The notes beneath the pieces are model-generated. The model made no database searches. It saw only the letters and a program-made list of their open reading frames with translations, and was not told the DNA's origin. Made by a program: the position numbers and the translations under genes. Positions 1 through 7,471 of a DNA stretch of 7,471 nucleotides are shown in pieces. Origin of the DNA: Burkholderiaceae bacterium (GTDB taxonomy: Bacteria; Pseudomonadota; Gammaproteobacteria; Burkholderiales; Burkholderiaceae_C); contig JAOTTZ010000078.1 of assembly GCA_029864165.1 (NCBI GenBank), positions 1 to 7,471 on the forward strand. The letters run 5' to 3'. The number at the start of each line of letters is the position of its first letter. The stretch's first letter is position 1.

Positions 1-423
1 GCCGCCGACGGCAGCCTCGATCGCTCGCACGTACAAAATATTGTATTTTCGGATGCGATGGCCAAGCGCACGCTGGAGGGCATACTGCACCCGCTCATCG
101 ACGCCGAAGCAACGCGGCAGGCGCTCAACGCCACCGGAAAAGCCCTTGTGTTCGACGTGCCGCTGTTGGTCGAGTCGAGCCCGTGGTTGGCTAGGGTGGA
201 CCGTGTTCTGGTGGTCGATTGTCGCGAGTCCACACAGATCGAACGAGCCGTTCGGCGCCCGGGCTGGCGTGAGAGCGCCGTGCGTGCCGTCATCGAGCAG
301 CAAGCGACTCGAGTGGCGCGCCGTCAATGTGCCGATGCAGTGATCTACAACGACGCAGTGTCGTTGGCGCAACTTGCGCAAGAGGTTAACGCGCTGCTGA
401 AGCGCTGGTTGCCTTCGGCCTGA
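1..423 (+). CDS. coaE: Dephospho-CoA kinase, 3' part (5' end outside window)
   Basis: CoaE phosphorylates the 3' hydroxyl of dephospho-CoA with ATP, the last step of coenzyme A synthesis in the cytoplasm. The reading frame is open from base 1 and gives 140 residues before TGA, so the gene starts to the left; the N-terminal P-loop is not visible. Visible family marks are DGSLDR at the left edge, ILHPLI (residues 24-29 of the fragment), the DVPLLVES strand (about 52-59), RVLVVDC (67-73) and a Q-ATR-AR helix followed by ADAVIYND (about 99-117). ATG at 58 is internal, because homology to CoaE continues upstream of it. The gene is followed after 12 bases by zapD and then yacG, the usual coaE-zapD-yacG cluster. 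Identification is by remembered family pattern and is firm. Confidence 0.95.
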   Translation, partial: AADGSLDRSHVQNIVFSDAMAKRTLEGILHPLIDAEATRQALNATGKALVFDVPLLVESSPWLARVDRVLVVDCRESTQIERAVRRPGWRESAVRAVIEQQATRVARRQCADAVIYNDAVSLAQLAQEVNALLKRWLPSA

Positions 424-435
424 TGGCGCGGCACT

Positions 436-1239
436 GTGGAACAATCACCATCTGAGCGCGACATTCGCGTTGGCGAGCCCACCTTGGTCATATACGAATA
501 CCCCCTCAACGAGAGTATCCGCACCATGCTGCGGCTGGAGCATTTGTTCGATCGCCTTGGACAGTTGATCGCTCGCGATGCCCCGGTGGATCACCACTAC
601 GCACTGTCCTGCATTTTCGAGATCATGGACGTGGCCTCGCGTGCCGATCTGAAATCTGACTTGCTCAAAGAGCTCGAGCGGCAGAAAATGCAGCTCAACA
701 GCTATCGCGGCAACCCGTCGATCTCCGAGTCCGCGCTCAACGAGGTGACCTTGCGTATAGACCAAGCGTATGCCGACCTCAACCAACTATCCGGCAAGGC
801 CGGACACGCGCTGGCAGGCAATGAATGGCTGATGAGCATTCGCAGCCGAATCAACATTCCCGGCGGAACCTGCGAGTTCGATTTACCGGCTTACTTCGCT
901 TGGCAGCAGTTCGACGCCGTTAGGCGTCGCGCCGACTTGGTGCAATGGGCTGCCGCTTTAATGCCGTTTGCCCAGGCCTTGCGCGTTTTGTTGGGTCTGC
1001 TGCGTGAATCCGGGGTGGCGCAAAAGGTCGTCGCGGCGGACGGCCAATACCAGCAAAGTCTGCCAGCGGGCCGAGTATTCCTGCTGCTGCGTGTGCGCCT
1101 TAGTCCAGCCACAGAGTTGATACCTGAGATCAGCGGCCACCGGCTGATGGTGCTCATTCGCCTGATGCGTCAGGACTCTGAAGGTCGGCTCAGGCCTTGC
1201 AATACTGACTCCAGTTTCGAGCTGACGCTGTGCGCCTGA
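436..1239 (+). CDS. zapD: Cell division protein ZapD (Z-ring associated)
   Basis: ZapD (DUF1342/YacF) binds the C-terminal tail of FtsZ and bundles protofilaments at the division site in the cytoplasm. The 267 residues match the family through most of their length: YEYPLNE-IRT-LRLEHLFDRL near the N-terminus, DLKSDLLKELERQK in the helical part, the signature SIRSRINIPGGTCEFDLPAY (about 136-155), and the C-terminal ISGHRLMV-IRLM and SFELTLC. E. coli ZapD has 247 residues, so this call carries about 16-20 extra N-terminal residues. The GTG start at 436 has no clear ribosome binding site. An in-frame TTG at 484 would give 251 residues starting directly at MVIYEYPLNE, which agrees better with family length. 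The start is therefore uncertain and the product is not. It lies 12 bases after coaE and 7 bases before yacG, so cotranscription is likely. Confidence 0.93.
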   Translation: MEQSPSERDIRVGEPTLVIYEYPLNESIRTMLRLEHLFDRLGQLIARDAPVDHHYALSCIFEIMDVASRADLKSDLLKELERQKMQLNSYRGNPSISESALNEVTLRIDQAYADLNQLSGKAGHALAGNEWLMSIRSRINIPGGTCEFDLPAYFAWQQFDAVRRRADLVQWAAALMPFAQALRVLLGLLRESGVAQKVVAADGQYQQSLPAGRVFLLLRVRLSPATELIPEISGHRLMVLIRLMRQDSEGRLRPCNTDSSFELTLCA

Positions 1240-1246
1240 TTCCGCG

Positions 1247-1471
1247 ATGGACCCCACACCTGGCTCGCCGTTCGAGGCCCGCAAGATCAGTTGCCCCAGT
1301 TGTGGTGAGCCAAGTTTGTACTCGCCCGAAAATATCTACCGGCCCTTTTGCAGTAAACGCTGCAAGAACCTAGATCTCGGCGCATGGGCTAACGAAGCCT
1401 ACCGCGTGCAGGCCCAACCCCAACCCGCCTCAGACGACGTAGACCAAACGCCCCAGACTAGGGGCGACTGA
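1247..1471 (+). CDS. yacG: DNA gyrase inhibitor / zinc-binding protein YacG
   Basis: YacG is a small zinc protein; in E. coli it binds GyrB and inhibits DNA gyrase. The 74-residue product has the full zinc site as CPSCG (Cys16, Cys19) and FCSKRC (Cys35, Cys39). The family block YRPFCSKRCKNLDLGAWANE and then AYRV follow. The last 20 residues are Pro/Gln/Asp-rich and look disordered, as is usual for the family tail. The ATG lies 7 bases after the zapD stop, which suggests a shared transcript and coupled translation; no strong ribosome binding site is seen. The gene is the last of its cluster and converges on secA. Confidence 0.93.
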   Translation: MDPTPGSPFEARKISCPSCGEPSLYSPENIYRPFCSKRCKNLDLGAWANEAYRVQAQPQPASDDVDQTPQTRGD

Positions 1472-1533
1472 CTGTATAGACTGGTCTGTACCGGCGTGAC
1501 TTTGCAAAGCCAGCGCTTCTCCCAGGGCCTGGT

Positions 1534-4255
<2,722 letters not shown>

Positions 4256-4278
<23 letters not shown>

Positions 4279-4330
4279 GAGGCGGTGAAGTTGGTAGCCG
4301 GACAGGCTTGTGGTGAAGCAGTGGCGTCAT
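4256..4330 (-). CDS. Possible 24-codon leader reading frame overlapping the secA start
   Basis: An ATG at 4330-4328 has a good Shine-Dalgarno-like AGGGGTGG directly upstream (4340-4333), unlike secA itself. The frame encodes 24 residues beginning [10 protein letters not shown], rich in Pro and His, and ends with TAA at 4258-4256. That is 20 bases past the secA ATG start base and in a different frame. There is no signal-peptide-like hydrophobic core, so it does not resemble the secretion-sensing SecM of E. coli. If translated, it could bring ribosomes to the secA start by coupling. Whether it is translated is unknown; a chance reading frame is the main alternative. Confidence 0.3.
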
Positions 4331-4346
4331 TGCCACCCCTACCAAC
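4290..4346 (-). promoter_or_regulatory. Inverted repeat with nested hairpin in the secA leader
   Basis: In transcript sense, GTTGGTAG (4346-4339) and CTACCAAC (4297-4290) are a perfect 8-bp inverted repeat 41 bases apart. Between them GTGGC (4336-4332) and GCCAC (4325-4321) form a second stem. Its 6-base loop AATGAC carries the ATG of the 24-codon leader frame. The inner end of the structure lies 11 bases before the secA ATG. The pairing is read directly from the sequence; a role in controlling secA translation is inference. Confidence 0.45.
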
Positions 4347-4377
4347 ACGGCAGGTACATCATGCTTGGCTGAGCCAT
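4339..4377 (-). CDS. Possible 12-codon leader reading frame upstream of secA
   Basis: The ATG at 4377-4375 opens a frame encoding MAQPSMMYLPCW. Its TAG (4341-4339) overlaps the first bases of the Shine-Dalgarno-like AGGGG of the next small frame. An AAGGAC lies upstream, but about 12 bases away, a poor distance. With so few codons, chance is the simplest explanation. It is listed because its stop falls exactly in the first arm of the leader inverted repeat. Confidence 0.15.
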   Translation of the reverse strand: MAQPSMMYLPCW

Positions 4378-4421
4378 TCAGCTACTACGTCCTTAACAGC
4401 ACAGAACGTATCGAATGGCTC
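4371..4421 (-). repeat. Second, distal inverted repeat in the secA leader
   Basis: GAGCCATTC (transcript sense 4421-4413) and GAATGGCTC (4379-4371) are a perfect 9-bp inverted repeat with a 33-base spacer. Inside it TACGT (4410-4406) and ACGTA (4390-4386) can form a 5-bp stem with a 15-base loop. No T-run follows. It could be a transcript structure, a protein-binding site or a Rho-independent pause; the sequence does not decide among these. Confidence 0.45.
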
Positions 4422-4495
4422 GGGGGCGGAGCGCGACTACCCTGTCCCCACAAGGAGCGCCGTGGAGTCTAGCATCGGGATAGGTTCTTAGTCGT

Positions 4496-5479
4496 TCACG
4501 AAGCGCTTCCCGCCAATAGCCGCGAATTTCTCGCACCCGCTAAGAATTTGGCAGGGTCCTGCGCGACCCCTTCCAGCAACACTTCGAAATGCAGATGAGG
4601 TCCGGTCGAGCGTCCGGAAGTGCCTACAGCGGCAATACGTTGGCCACGCTTGACCAGGTCACCCGTCTTGACCAAGATTTTCGACGTATGTGCATATCTG
4701 GTAACGATACCGTTGCCGTGGTCGAGTTCGACAACACGACCGTACTGCGGACGAAACTCGGTCGCGATCACCACACCGCCAGCGGCGGCCAATATGGGGG
4801 TGCCGACATCACCAGAAAAGTCAAGTCCGGTATGCAAGGCGGGGCGGCCCGTGAACGGGTCGGAACGAAATCCGAACCCGGAGCCTACCGGCGCGTCTAC
4901 AGGGCGGACGCTGGGAATCATCAGCGCTCGCATGCGCTTCTCGAACAGACGCGACTCCGCCAGCGTGAACAAATCGGTTTGCTGATCCGTCAGCTCGTCC
5001 AGCGTCGTCAACAGGCTGGCGATCTGCTCCAATGAGGGTGAGCTGGGCAATGGCGCCGGGATGAACGGTCCGCCCTGACCCGGCTTGGCGGGGCCCGCTG
5101 CCACTGGCTGCACGGTAGGCTCGAGCATATGCTGGAGCTCCTCTGGCTTCACACCGGCCAGCCCAGACACGCGCTCGCCCACGGCCCCAAGCTTGACCAG
5201 CTTGGCCTGCATCTCCCCGACCCGCTGTGCAATGGCGTCCAAGTTTTCCCGCATATAGCGGTCACGCTGTGCAAATTCATCCCGCACCACCAGTTGAACG
5301 ATCTGGCTCACCACCGGCCAGCCTTCGCGCGCGGCCTTGACAAAAATAAAGTGATACACCGTGCCAGAAGCCAGCATCAGCAAGGCCAGTAGCACCGCCA
5401 GCATGCCCACGAGCTGCGCCCGGCTGAAACAGAGCACACGAGAACGCGCCAAGCCGCCGTGAGTGATAAGTATCTGCAT
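4496..5479 (-). CDS. Membrane-anchored M23 family (LytM-type) peptidoglycan peptidase
   Basis: The 327-residue product has a short basic cytoplasmic start, one membrane segment (about residues 22-47), a periplasmic helical and probably coiled-coil stretch (about 50-105), a Pro/Gly-rich linker (120-145) and a second helical stretch (147-187). A C-terminal M23 domain follows (about 190-315). The zinc and catalytic residues of active LytM enzymes are all present: His216 and Asp220 in HTGLDF, His264 in RYAHTS, and His295 and His297 in HLHFE. It is therefore expected to be an active zinc endopeptidase cutting peptidoglycan cross-bridges, rather than a degenerate amidase activator such as EnvC or NlpD. 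The start is supported by a strong AAGGAGGA 8 bases upstream of the ATG. An M23 gene directly upstream of secA and next to dciA is also the order I recall in Pseudomonas (PA4403-PA4405). No specific symbol is justified. Confidence 0.93.
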   Translation of the reverse strand: MQILITHGGLARSRVLCFSRAQLVGMLAVLLALLMLASGTVYHFIFVKAAREGWPVVSQIVQLVVRDEFAQRDRYMRENLDAIAQRVGEMQAKLVKLGAVGERVSGLAGVKPEELQHMLEPTVQPVAAGPAKPGQGGPFIPAPLPSSPSLEQIASLLTTLDELTDQQTDLFTLAESRLFEKRMRALMIPSVRPVDAPVGSGFGFRSDPFTGRPALHTGLDFSGDVGTPILAAAGGVVIATEFRPQYGRVVELDHGNGIVTRYAHTSKILVKTGDLVKRGQRIAAVGTSGRSTGPHLHFEVLLEGVAQDPAKFLAGARNSRLLAGSAS

Positions 5480-5484
5480 CGTTA

Positions 5485-5495
5485 AACTCCTCCTT
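5485..5495 (-). promoter_or_regulatory. Strong ribosome binding site of the M23 peptidase gene
   Basis: On the - strand, AAGGAGGAGTT ends 5 bases before the ATG at 5479, with its AGGAGG core about 9 bases away. This near-perfect anti-16S match fixes the peptidase start. It also contrasts with the absence of such a site before secA and dciA. The divergent gap to dciA is only 44 bases, so promoters of the two genes must overlap each other's coding ends; I could not identify convincing -35/-10 pairs there. Confidence 0.75.
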
Positions 5496-5523
5496 ATGCC
5501 AAACTGAGCTTCCAGCCCTGCCT

Positions 5524-5838
5524 GTGTCTATCCTACCTGTCACGCCAAGCCCCGTACGCATCGACGAGGCACTGGCTCAAAGCGCACCGCTCACATCTTT
5601 ACAACAGCGCGTGCGCGAATCCAATGCCCGCTTCGACGCTGTGAAGCATATGCTACCGGCCACAATGGCTCCATATGTATCGCCGGGGCCTGTTGATACT
5701 GATGGTTGGTCGTTGTTGGCAGCCAACAACTCGGTCGCCGCAAAACTACGGCACTTGAAACCTGACCTTGAGGTCGCCCTGAAGCAGCGAGGTTGGCCGG
5801 CTAGTGCCATCCGCATCAAGGTTCAATCTAGAGGCTAG
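5524..5838 (+). CDS. dciA: Short DUF721 protein, DciA-family helicase loader candidate
   Basis: DciA (DUF721) helps load the replicative helicase DnaB in bacteria that lack DnaC or DnaI. The 104-residue product carries the family pattern in its second half: Trp62 in GWSLLAANNSVAAKLRHLKP (61-80), then LKQRGWPASAIRIKVQ (86-101), the KH-like fold. The order next to an M23 gene and secA matches the Pseudomonas dciA locus, where lpxC flanks the other side; lpxC is not here. The product ends right after the KH-like domain. The disordered C-terminal tail described for the longer Vibrio and Pseudomonas proteins is therefore missing. The GTG start at 5524 has no clear ribosome binding site and could be revised. 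Family membership is fairly sure and function is inferred. Confidence 0.75.
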   Translation: MSILPVTPSPVRIDEALAQSAPLTSLQQRVRESNARFDAVKHMLPATMAPYVSPGPVDTDGWSLLAANNSVAAKLRHLKPDLEVALKQRGWPASAIRIKVQSRG

Positions 5839-5864
5839 ATCATCCGGCAGCGCTGGTCCTGACT

Positions 5865-5896
5865 GGACGACAGGAGTGATTATCTCCTGCAGGTCC
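5865..5896. terminator. Hairpin between the convergent dciA and desaturase genes
   Basis: CAGGAG (5871-5876) and CTCCTG (5884-5889) pair perfectly around a 7-base AT-rich loop. GGAC (5865-5868) and GTCC (5893-5896) extend the stem across a small internal loop. It sits mid-way in the 93-base gap between two convergent stops, where a shared terminator would be expected. Neither strand has a T-run after the stem, so intrinsic termination is unproven. Confidence 0.4.
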
Positions 5897-5931
5897 AAGC
5901 TACGAAACACGGCTTCTGCGCTTGACCTTAC

Positions 5932-7155
5932 TCAGGCACGCGCCGCGCGTAGACTCAACGCAAACTCCTGTAGCGCCACGATACCGCTCTGTTCGGCTTC
6001 ATGGCACCAAACTTGGAGGTCTAGTACCAACTGTTCTGCCGACACGTTGGTGCGCGTCCACAGCAGGCGCAACTCCTCGCGCATGGTCACCAATTTAGCC
6101 AATGCAGGACTCCTCTCGCAGGCCTTGGCAAGTTGCGGCTTGACATCCACTGGAATCTTGTCGTCATCACGGTGCAACCAGCGCTGGGCCAGACGCATCT
6201 CGGCCCACTTGGGGCTGTGTTCGGCGCCCGCCGCTTTCAGCAGTTTAAGTTCATGACGGCACATGGCACGAAGGCCAGCCGCGTACTTGGCCATTACTTC
6301 GTAGCGGTTGACGATCAAGGCCTCCAGAGTGTTGCGGTCAGCCTTAGACTTGATACTTCCCCACTTGAGCGTTGGGGGGGTCTTGCGCACGCTGGCTAAG
6401 CCCAGCAACTTCAATATCTGTATATACATCCAGCCGATGTCAAACTCATAGGGTTTGACCGACATCTTGGCCGAAGTCGGGTAAGTATGGTGGTTGTTGT
6501 GCAGCTCTTCGCCGCCGATAATGATGCCCCAGGGCGAGATATTGGTGGACGCGTCGGCGACCTCGAAATTACGATATCCCCACCAATGTCCGAGACCATT
6601 GATGACACCGGCAGCACTGACCGGAATCCAGATCATCTGCACCGCCCATACCGCAGCGCCAATAGCACCGAACAATAGCAGGTCGATGGTCATCATGAGC
6701 GCCACACCCAGCACCGAGTGGCGGGTGTACAGATTGCGCTCGAGCCAGTCCTCCGGTGTTCCTTGGCCATACTTGGCCAGCGTATCCGGGTTCTTGGACT
6801 CAGCGCGGTAAAGCTCACTGCCGGTAAGCAACACGGCCTTTATGCCGCGCGTTTGTGGGCTGTGCGGATCCTCAATCGTTTCACACTTGGCGTGGTGTTT
6901 GCGATGGATGGCCACCCACTGCTTGGTCACCATACCGGTGGTGAGCCACAACCAAAGCCTGAAGAAATGTGCGGGCAAGGCATGCAGGTCGAGTGAACGG
7001 TGCGCCTGTGCACGGTGCAAAAAGACGGTGACCGAAACGATCGTGATGTGCGTCAGCACAAGCATGACCAGCACGATTTGCCACCAAGTAGTTTGTACCA
7101 GGCCGTTGGCGGCCCAATCGATCAATCCATCCCACAACATCATCAGTCCGTTCAT
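5932..7155 (-). CDS. desA: DesA-type acyl-lipid (phospholipid) delta-9 desaturase
   Basis: This is an integral membrane di-iron desaturase that introduces a cis double bond into membrane acyl chains. The 407 residues show the three histidine boxes HRAQAH (47-52), HRKHH (84-88) and HNNHH (219-223), plus His190 in GLGHWWGYRNF. Hydrophobic segments lie near 25-45, 60-78, 148-170 and 172-190. The blocks IHRKHHAKCETIEDPHSP and GGEELHNNHHTYPTSAK closely resemble what I recall of Pseudomonas aeruginosa DesA (PA0286), as does the roughly 140-residue helical C-terminal extension ending WCHEAEQSGIVALQEFA. That enzyme acts on phospholipid acyl chains; the same substrate here is inferred. The ATG at 7155 is chosen over an upstream in-frame ATG (7206) because AGAAGG lies 6 bases before it and because 7206 would lie upstream of the -10 box. 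It is transcribed in the same direction as rsmB. Confidence 0.92.
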   Translation of the reverse strand: MNGLMMLWDGLIDWAANGLVQTTWWQIVLVMLVLTHITIVSVTVFLHRAQAHRSLDLHALPAHFFRLWLWLTTGMVTKQWVAIHRKHHAKCETIEDPHSPQTRGIKAVLLTGSELYRAESKNPDTLAKYGQGTPEDWLERNLYTRHSVLGVALMMTIDLLLFGAIGAAVWAVQMIWIPVSAAGVINGLGHWWGYRNFEVADASTNISPWGIIIGGEELHNNHHTYPTSAKMSVKPYEFDIGWMYIQILKLLGLASVRKTPPTLKWGSIKSKADRNTLEALIVNRYEVMAKYAAGLRAMCRHELKLLKAAGAEHSPKWAEMRLAQRWLHRDDDKIPVDVKPQLAKACERSPALAKLVTMREELRLLWTRTNVSAEQLVLDLQVWCHEAEQSGIVALQEFALSLRAARA

Positions 7156-7192
7156 TGAATACCTTCTAACCGTCGTCTTTGACGGGCACACT

Positions 7193-7198
7193 ATTATA
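7193..7198 (-). promoter_or_regulatory. Perfect TATAAT -10 box of the desaturase gene
   Basis: Read on the - strand, TATAAT lies 37 bases upstream of the desaturase ATG, predicting a start of transcription near 7186 and a leader of about 30 bases that contains the ribosome binding site. No hexamer 16-18 bases upstream (7215-7222) resembles TTGACA; the region is GC-rich. A consensus -10 with a poor -35 is typical of activator-dependent promoters, which is inference here. Confidence 0.6.
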
Positions 7199-7206
7199 GG
7201 CGACAA

Positions 7207-7219
7207 CCCTGACGCAGGG
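7207..7219 (-). promoter_or_regulatory. Inverted repeat over the -35 region of the desaturase promoter
   Basis: CCCTG (7207-7211) and CAGGG (7215-7219) form a perfect 5-bp inverted repeat with a 3-base centre. It covers the position where the -35 hexamer would lie. It could be an operator. Short GC-rich repeats of this size also arise by chance. Confidence 0.25.
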
Positions 7220-7222
7220 GCG

Positions 7223-7240
7223 GCCAGAATTGGCCCAATT
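7223..7240 (-). promoter_or_regulatory. Overlapping palindromes upstream of the desaturase promoter
   Basis: AATTGG-C-CCAATT (7228-7240) is a perfect 13-base palindrome with a single central base. GGCCA-GAAT-TGGCC (7223-7236) overlaps it. The palindrome is centred near -48 relative to the predicted transcription start, a position typical of activator sites. The regulator is unknown; I do not match it to a described FadR, DesT or similar operator. Confidence 0.4.
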
Positions 7241-7264
7241 TCGCCACACTATTTATTCTCCTTG

Positions 7265-7310
7265 GCTTGCTGAAAAACTCTACCTGCGGCCGTCCCGAGA
7301 AAAAGCAAGC
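7265..7310 (-). repeat. Inverted repeat downstream of rsmB
   Basis: GCTTGCT (transcript sense 7310-7304) and AGCAAGC (7271-7265) are a perfect 7-bp inverted repeat with a 32-base spacer, starting 25 bases after the rsmB stop. T-runs lie just inside both arms but not after the right arm. The order is therefore wrong for an intrinsic terminator. It may be part of rsmB 3'-end formation. Nothing else recognisable lies between rsmB and the desaturase promoter. Confidence 0.25.
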
Positions 7311-7335
7311 GCATCGGACACTGTGGCAACAAGCC

Positions 7336-7471
7336 CTAGGATCGCTCCCACGCAGCGGCGAAAAACCCGTCCGTACCATGCCGGTGCGGCCACAGCCTCA
7401 AGAAGTTGCCTCTCACCAAGGATTCGGCCGCCGGCACTTGCACCCGCGCAAGCAACTCGGCCCCTGGAAAC
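7336..7471 (-). CDS. rsmB: 16S rRNA (cytosine-967-C5) methyltransferase RsmB, 3' end (5' part outside window)
   Basis: RsmB (Fmu/Sun) methylates C967 of 16S rRNA with S-adenosylmethionine. From the right edge, the - strand reads open for 44 codons to TAG at 7338-7336. The end of the product, NFLRLWPHRHGTDGFFAAAW and then ERS, is the standard RsmB C-terminus; the family ends in a version of L-L-P--HGTDGFF-A. The catalytic domain lies outside the window. The fragment contains no usable start, so it is only seen by reading open frames through the edge. The gene is followed by a 180-base gap with the desaturase promoter, so the two genes are probably separate transcription units. Confidence 0.92.
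   Translation of the reverse strand, partial: FPGAELLARVQVPAAESLVRGNFLRLWPHRHGTDGFFAAAWERS

Noticed and set aside
41..343. A 100-codon + strand frame inside coaE
   Set aside because: It is out of frame with clear CoaE homology and its Arg/Ser/Cys-rich composition is typical of a shadow frame.
1500..1509. Palindrome CTTTGCAAAG between yacG and secA
   Set aside because: It is fully self-complementary with no loop and no T-run, and short palindromes of this kind are common; no support for a specific site.
4285..4491. A 68-codon + strand frame in the secA leader
   Set aside because: It is antisense to the leader, has no ribosome site and no recognisable protein pattern; the arms of the inverted repeats account for part of it.
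4279..4495. A SecM-like secretion-monitor gene upstream of secA
   Set aside because: No frame in the leader encodes a signal peptide or the known SecM arrest motif; only short frames of 12-24 codons are found.
4488..4516. TTGGCG followed after 17 bases by GACTAA as a secA promoter
   Set aside because: The -10 match is poor, so no promoter is called; secA may use read-through from the peptidase gene or an unrecognised promoter.
5804..6256. A 150-codon + strand frame that could look like a frameshifted extension of dciA
   Set aside because: Its product is Ser/Arg/Cys-rich without DUF721 features and most of it is antisense to the desaturase; dciA ends naturally after its KH-like domain.
7194..7379. 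A 61-codon - strand frame near the right edge
   Set aside because: It overlaps the end of rsmB out of frame and spans the desaturase promoter; no protein family pattern.

Overview
This window looks like a piece of a betaproteobacterial chromosome, most likely Burkholderiales and close to Comamonadaceae. I base that on remembered family sequences for SecA, ZapD, YacG and the desaturase, and on the local order dciA / M23 peptidase / secA next to coaE-zapD-yacG. All large genes are housekeeping genes and appear intact, apart from the two cut by the window edges. I see no mobile element, CRISPR array, tRNA, rRNA or prophage gene.

Layout, left to right. On the + strand, a tight cluster holds the 3' part of coaE (last step of coenzyme A synthesis), zapD (Z-ring bundling) and yacG (small zinc protein, gyrase inhibitor). 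It runs into the convergent secA (Sec translocase motor, - strand), with only 62 bases between the stop codons and a hairpin over the secA stop. Upstream of secA, on the same strand, are a 217-base leader rich in inverted repeats and then a membrane-anchored M23 (LytM-type) peptidase. Diverging from the peptidase, 44 bases away, is a short + strand DUF721 gene of the DciA helicase-loader family. It converges on a - strand DesA-type acyl-lipid delta-9 desaturase, with a 93-base gap containing a hairpin. The desaturase has a perfect TATAAT -10 box and a good ribosome binding site. Upstream of it, at the right edge, is the last 44 codons of rsmB (16S rRNA m5C methyltransferase), which has no methionine-initiated reading frame inside the window.

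The genes serve envelope and cell-cycle functions: protein export (SecA), peptidoglycan hydrolysis (M23), division (ZapD), replication (DciA, YacG) and membrane fluidity (DesA). The neighbourhood is a rearranged version of a conserved one. As I recall, lpxC commonly lies beside dciA and genes such as argJ or mutT lie between secA and yacG; both are absent here.

No clearly new system is visible. The most interesting stretch is the secA leader (4279-4495). secA itself has no Shine-Dalgarno sequence. A 24-codon reading frame with a good one overlaps the secA start, and its start codon sits in a hairpin loop between the arms of an 8-bp inverted repeat. This could be a translational-coupling or leader-peptide control of secA, but the evidence is sequence pattern only.
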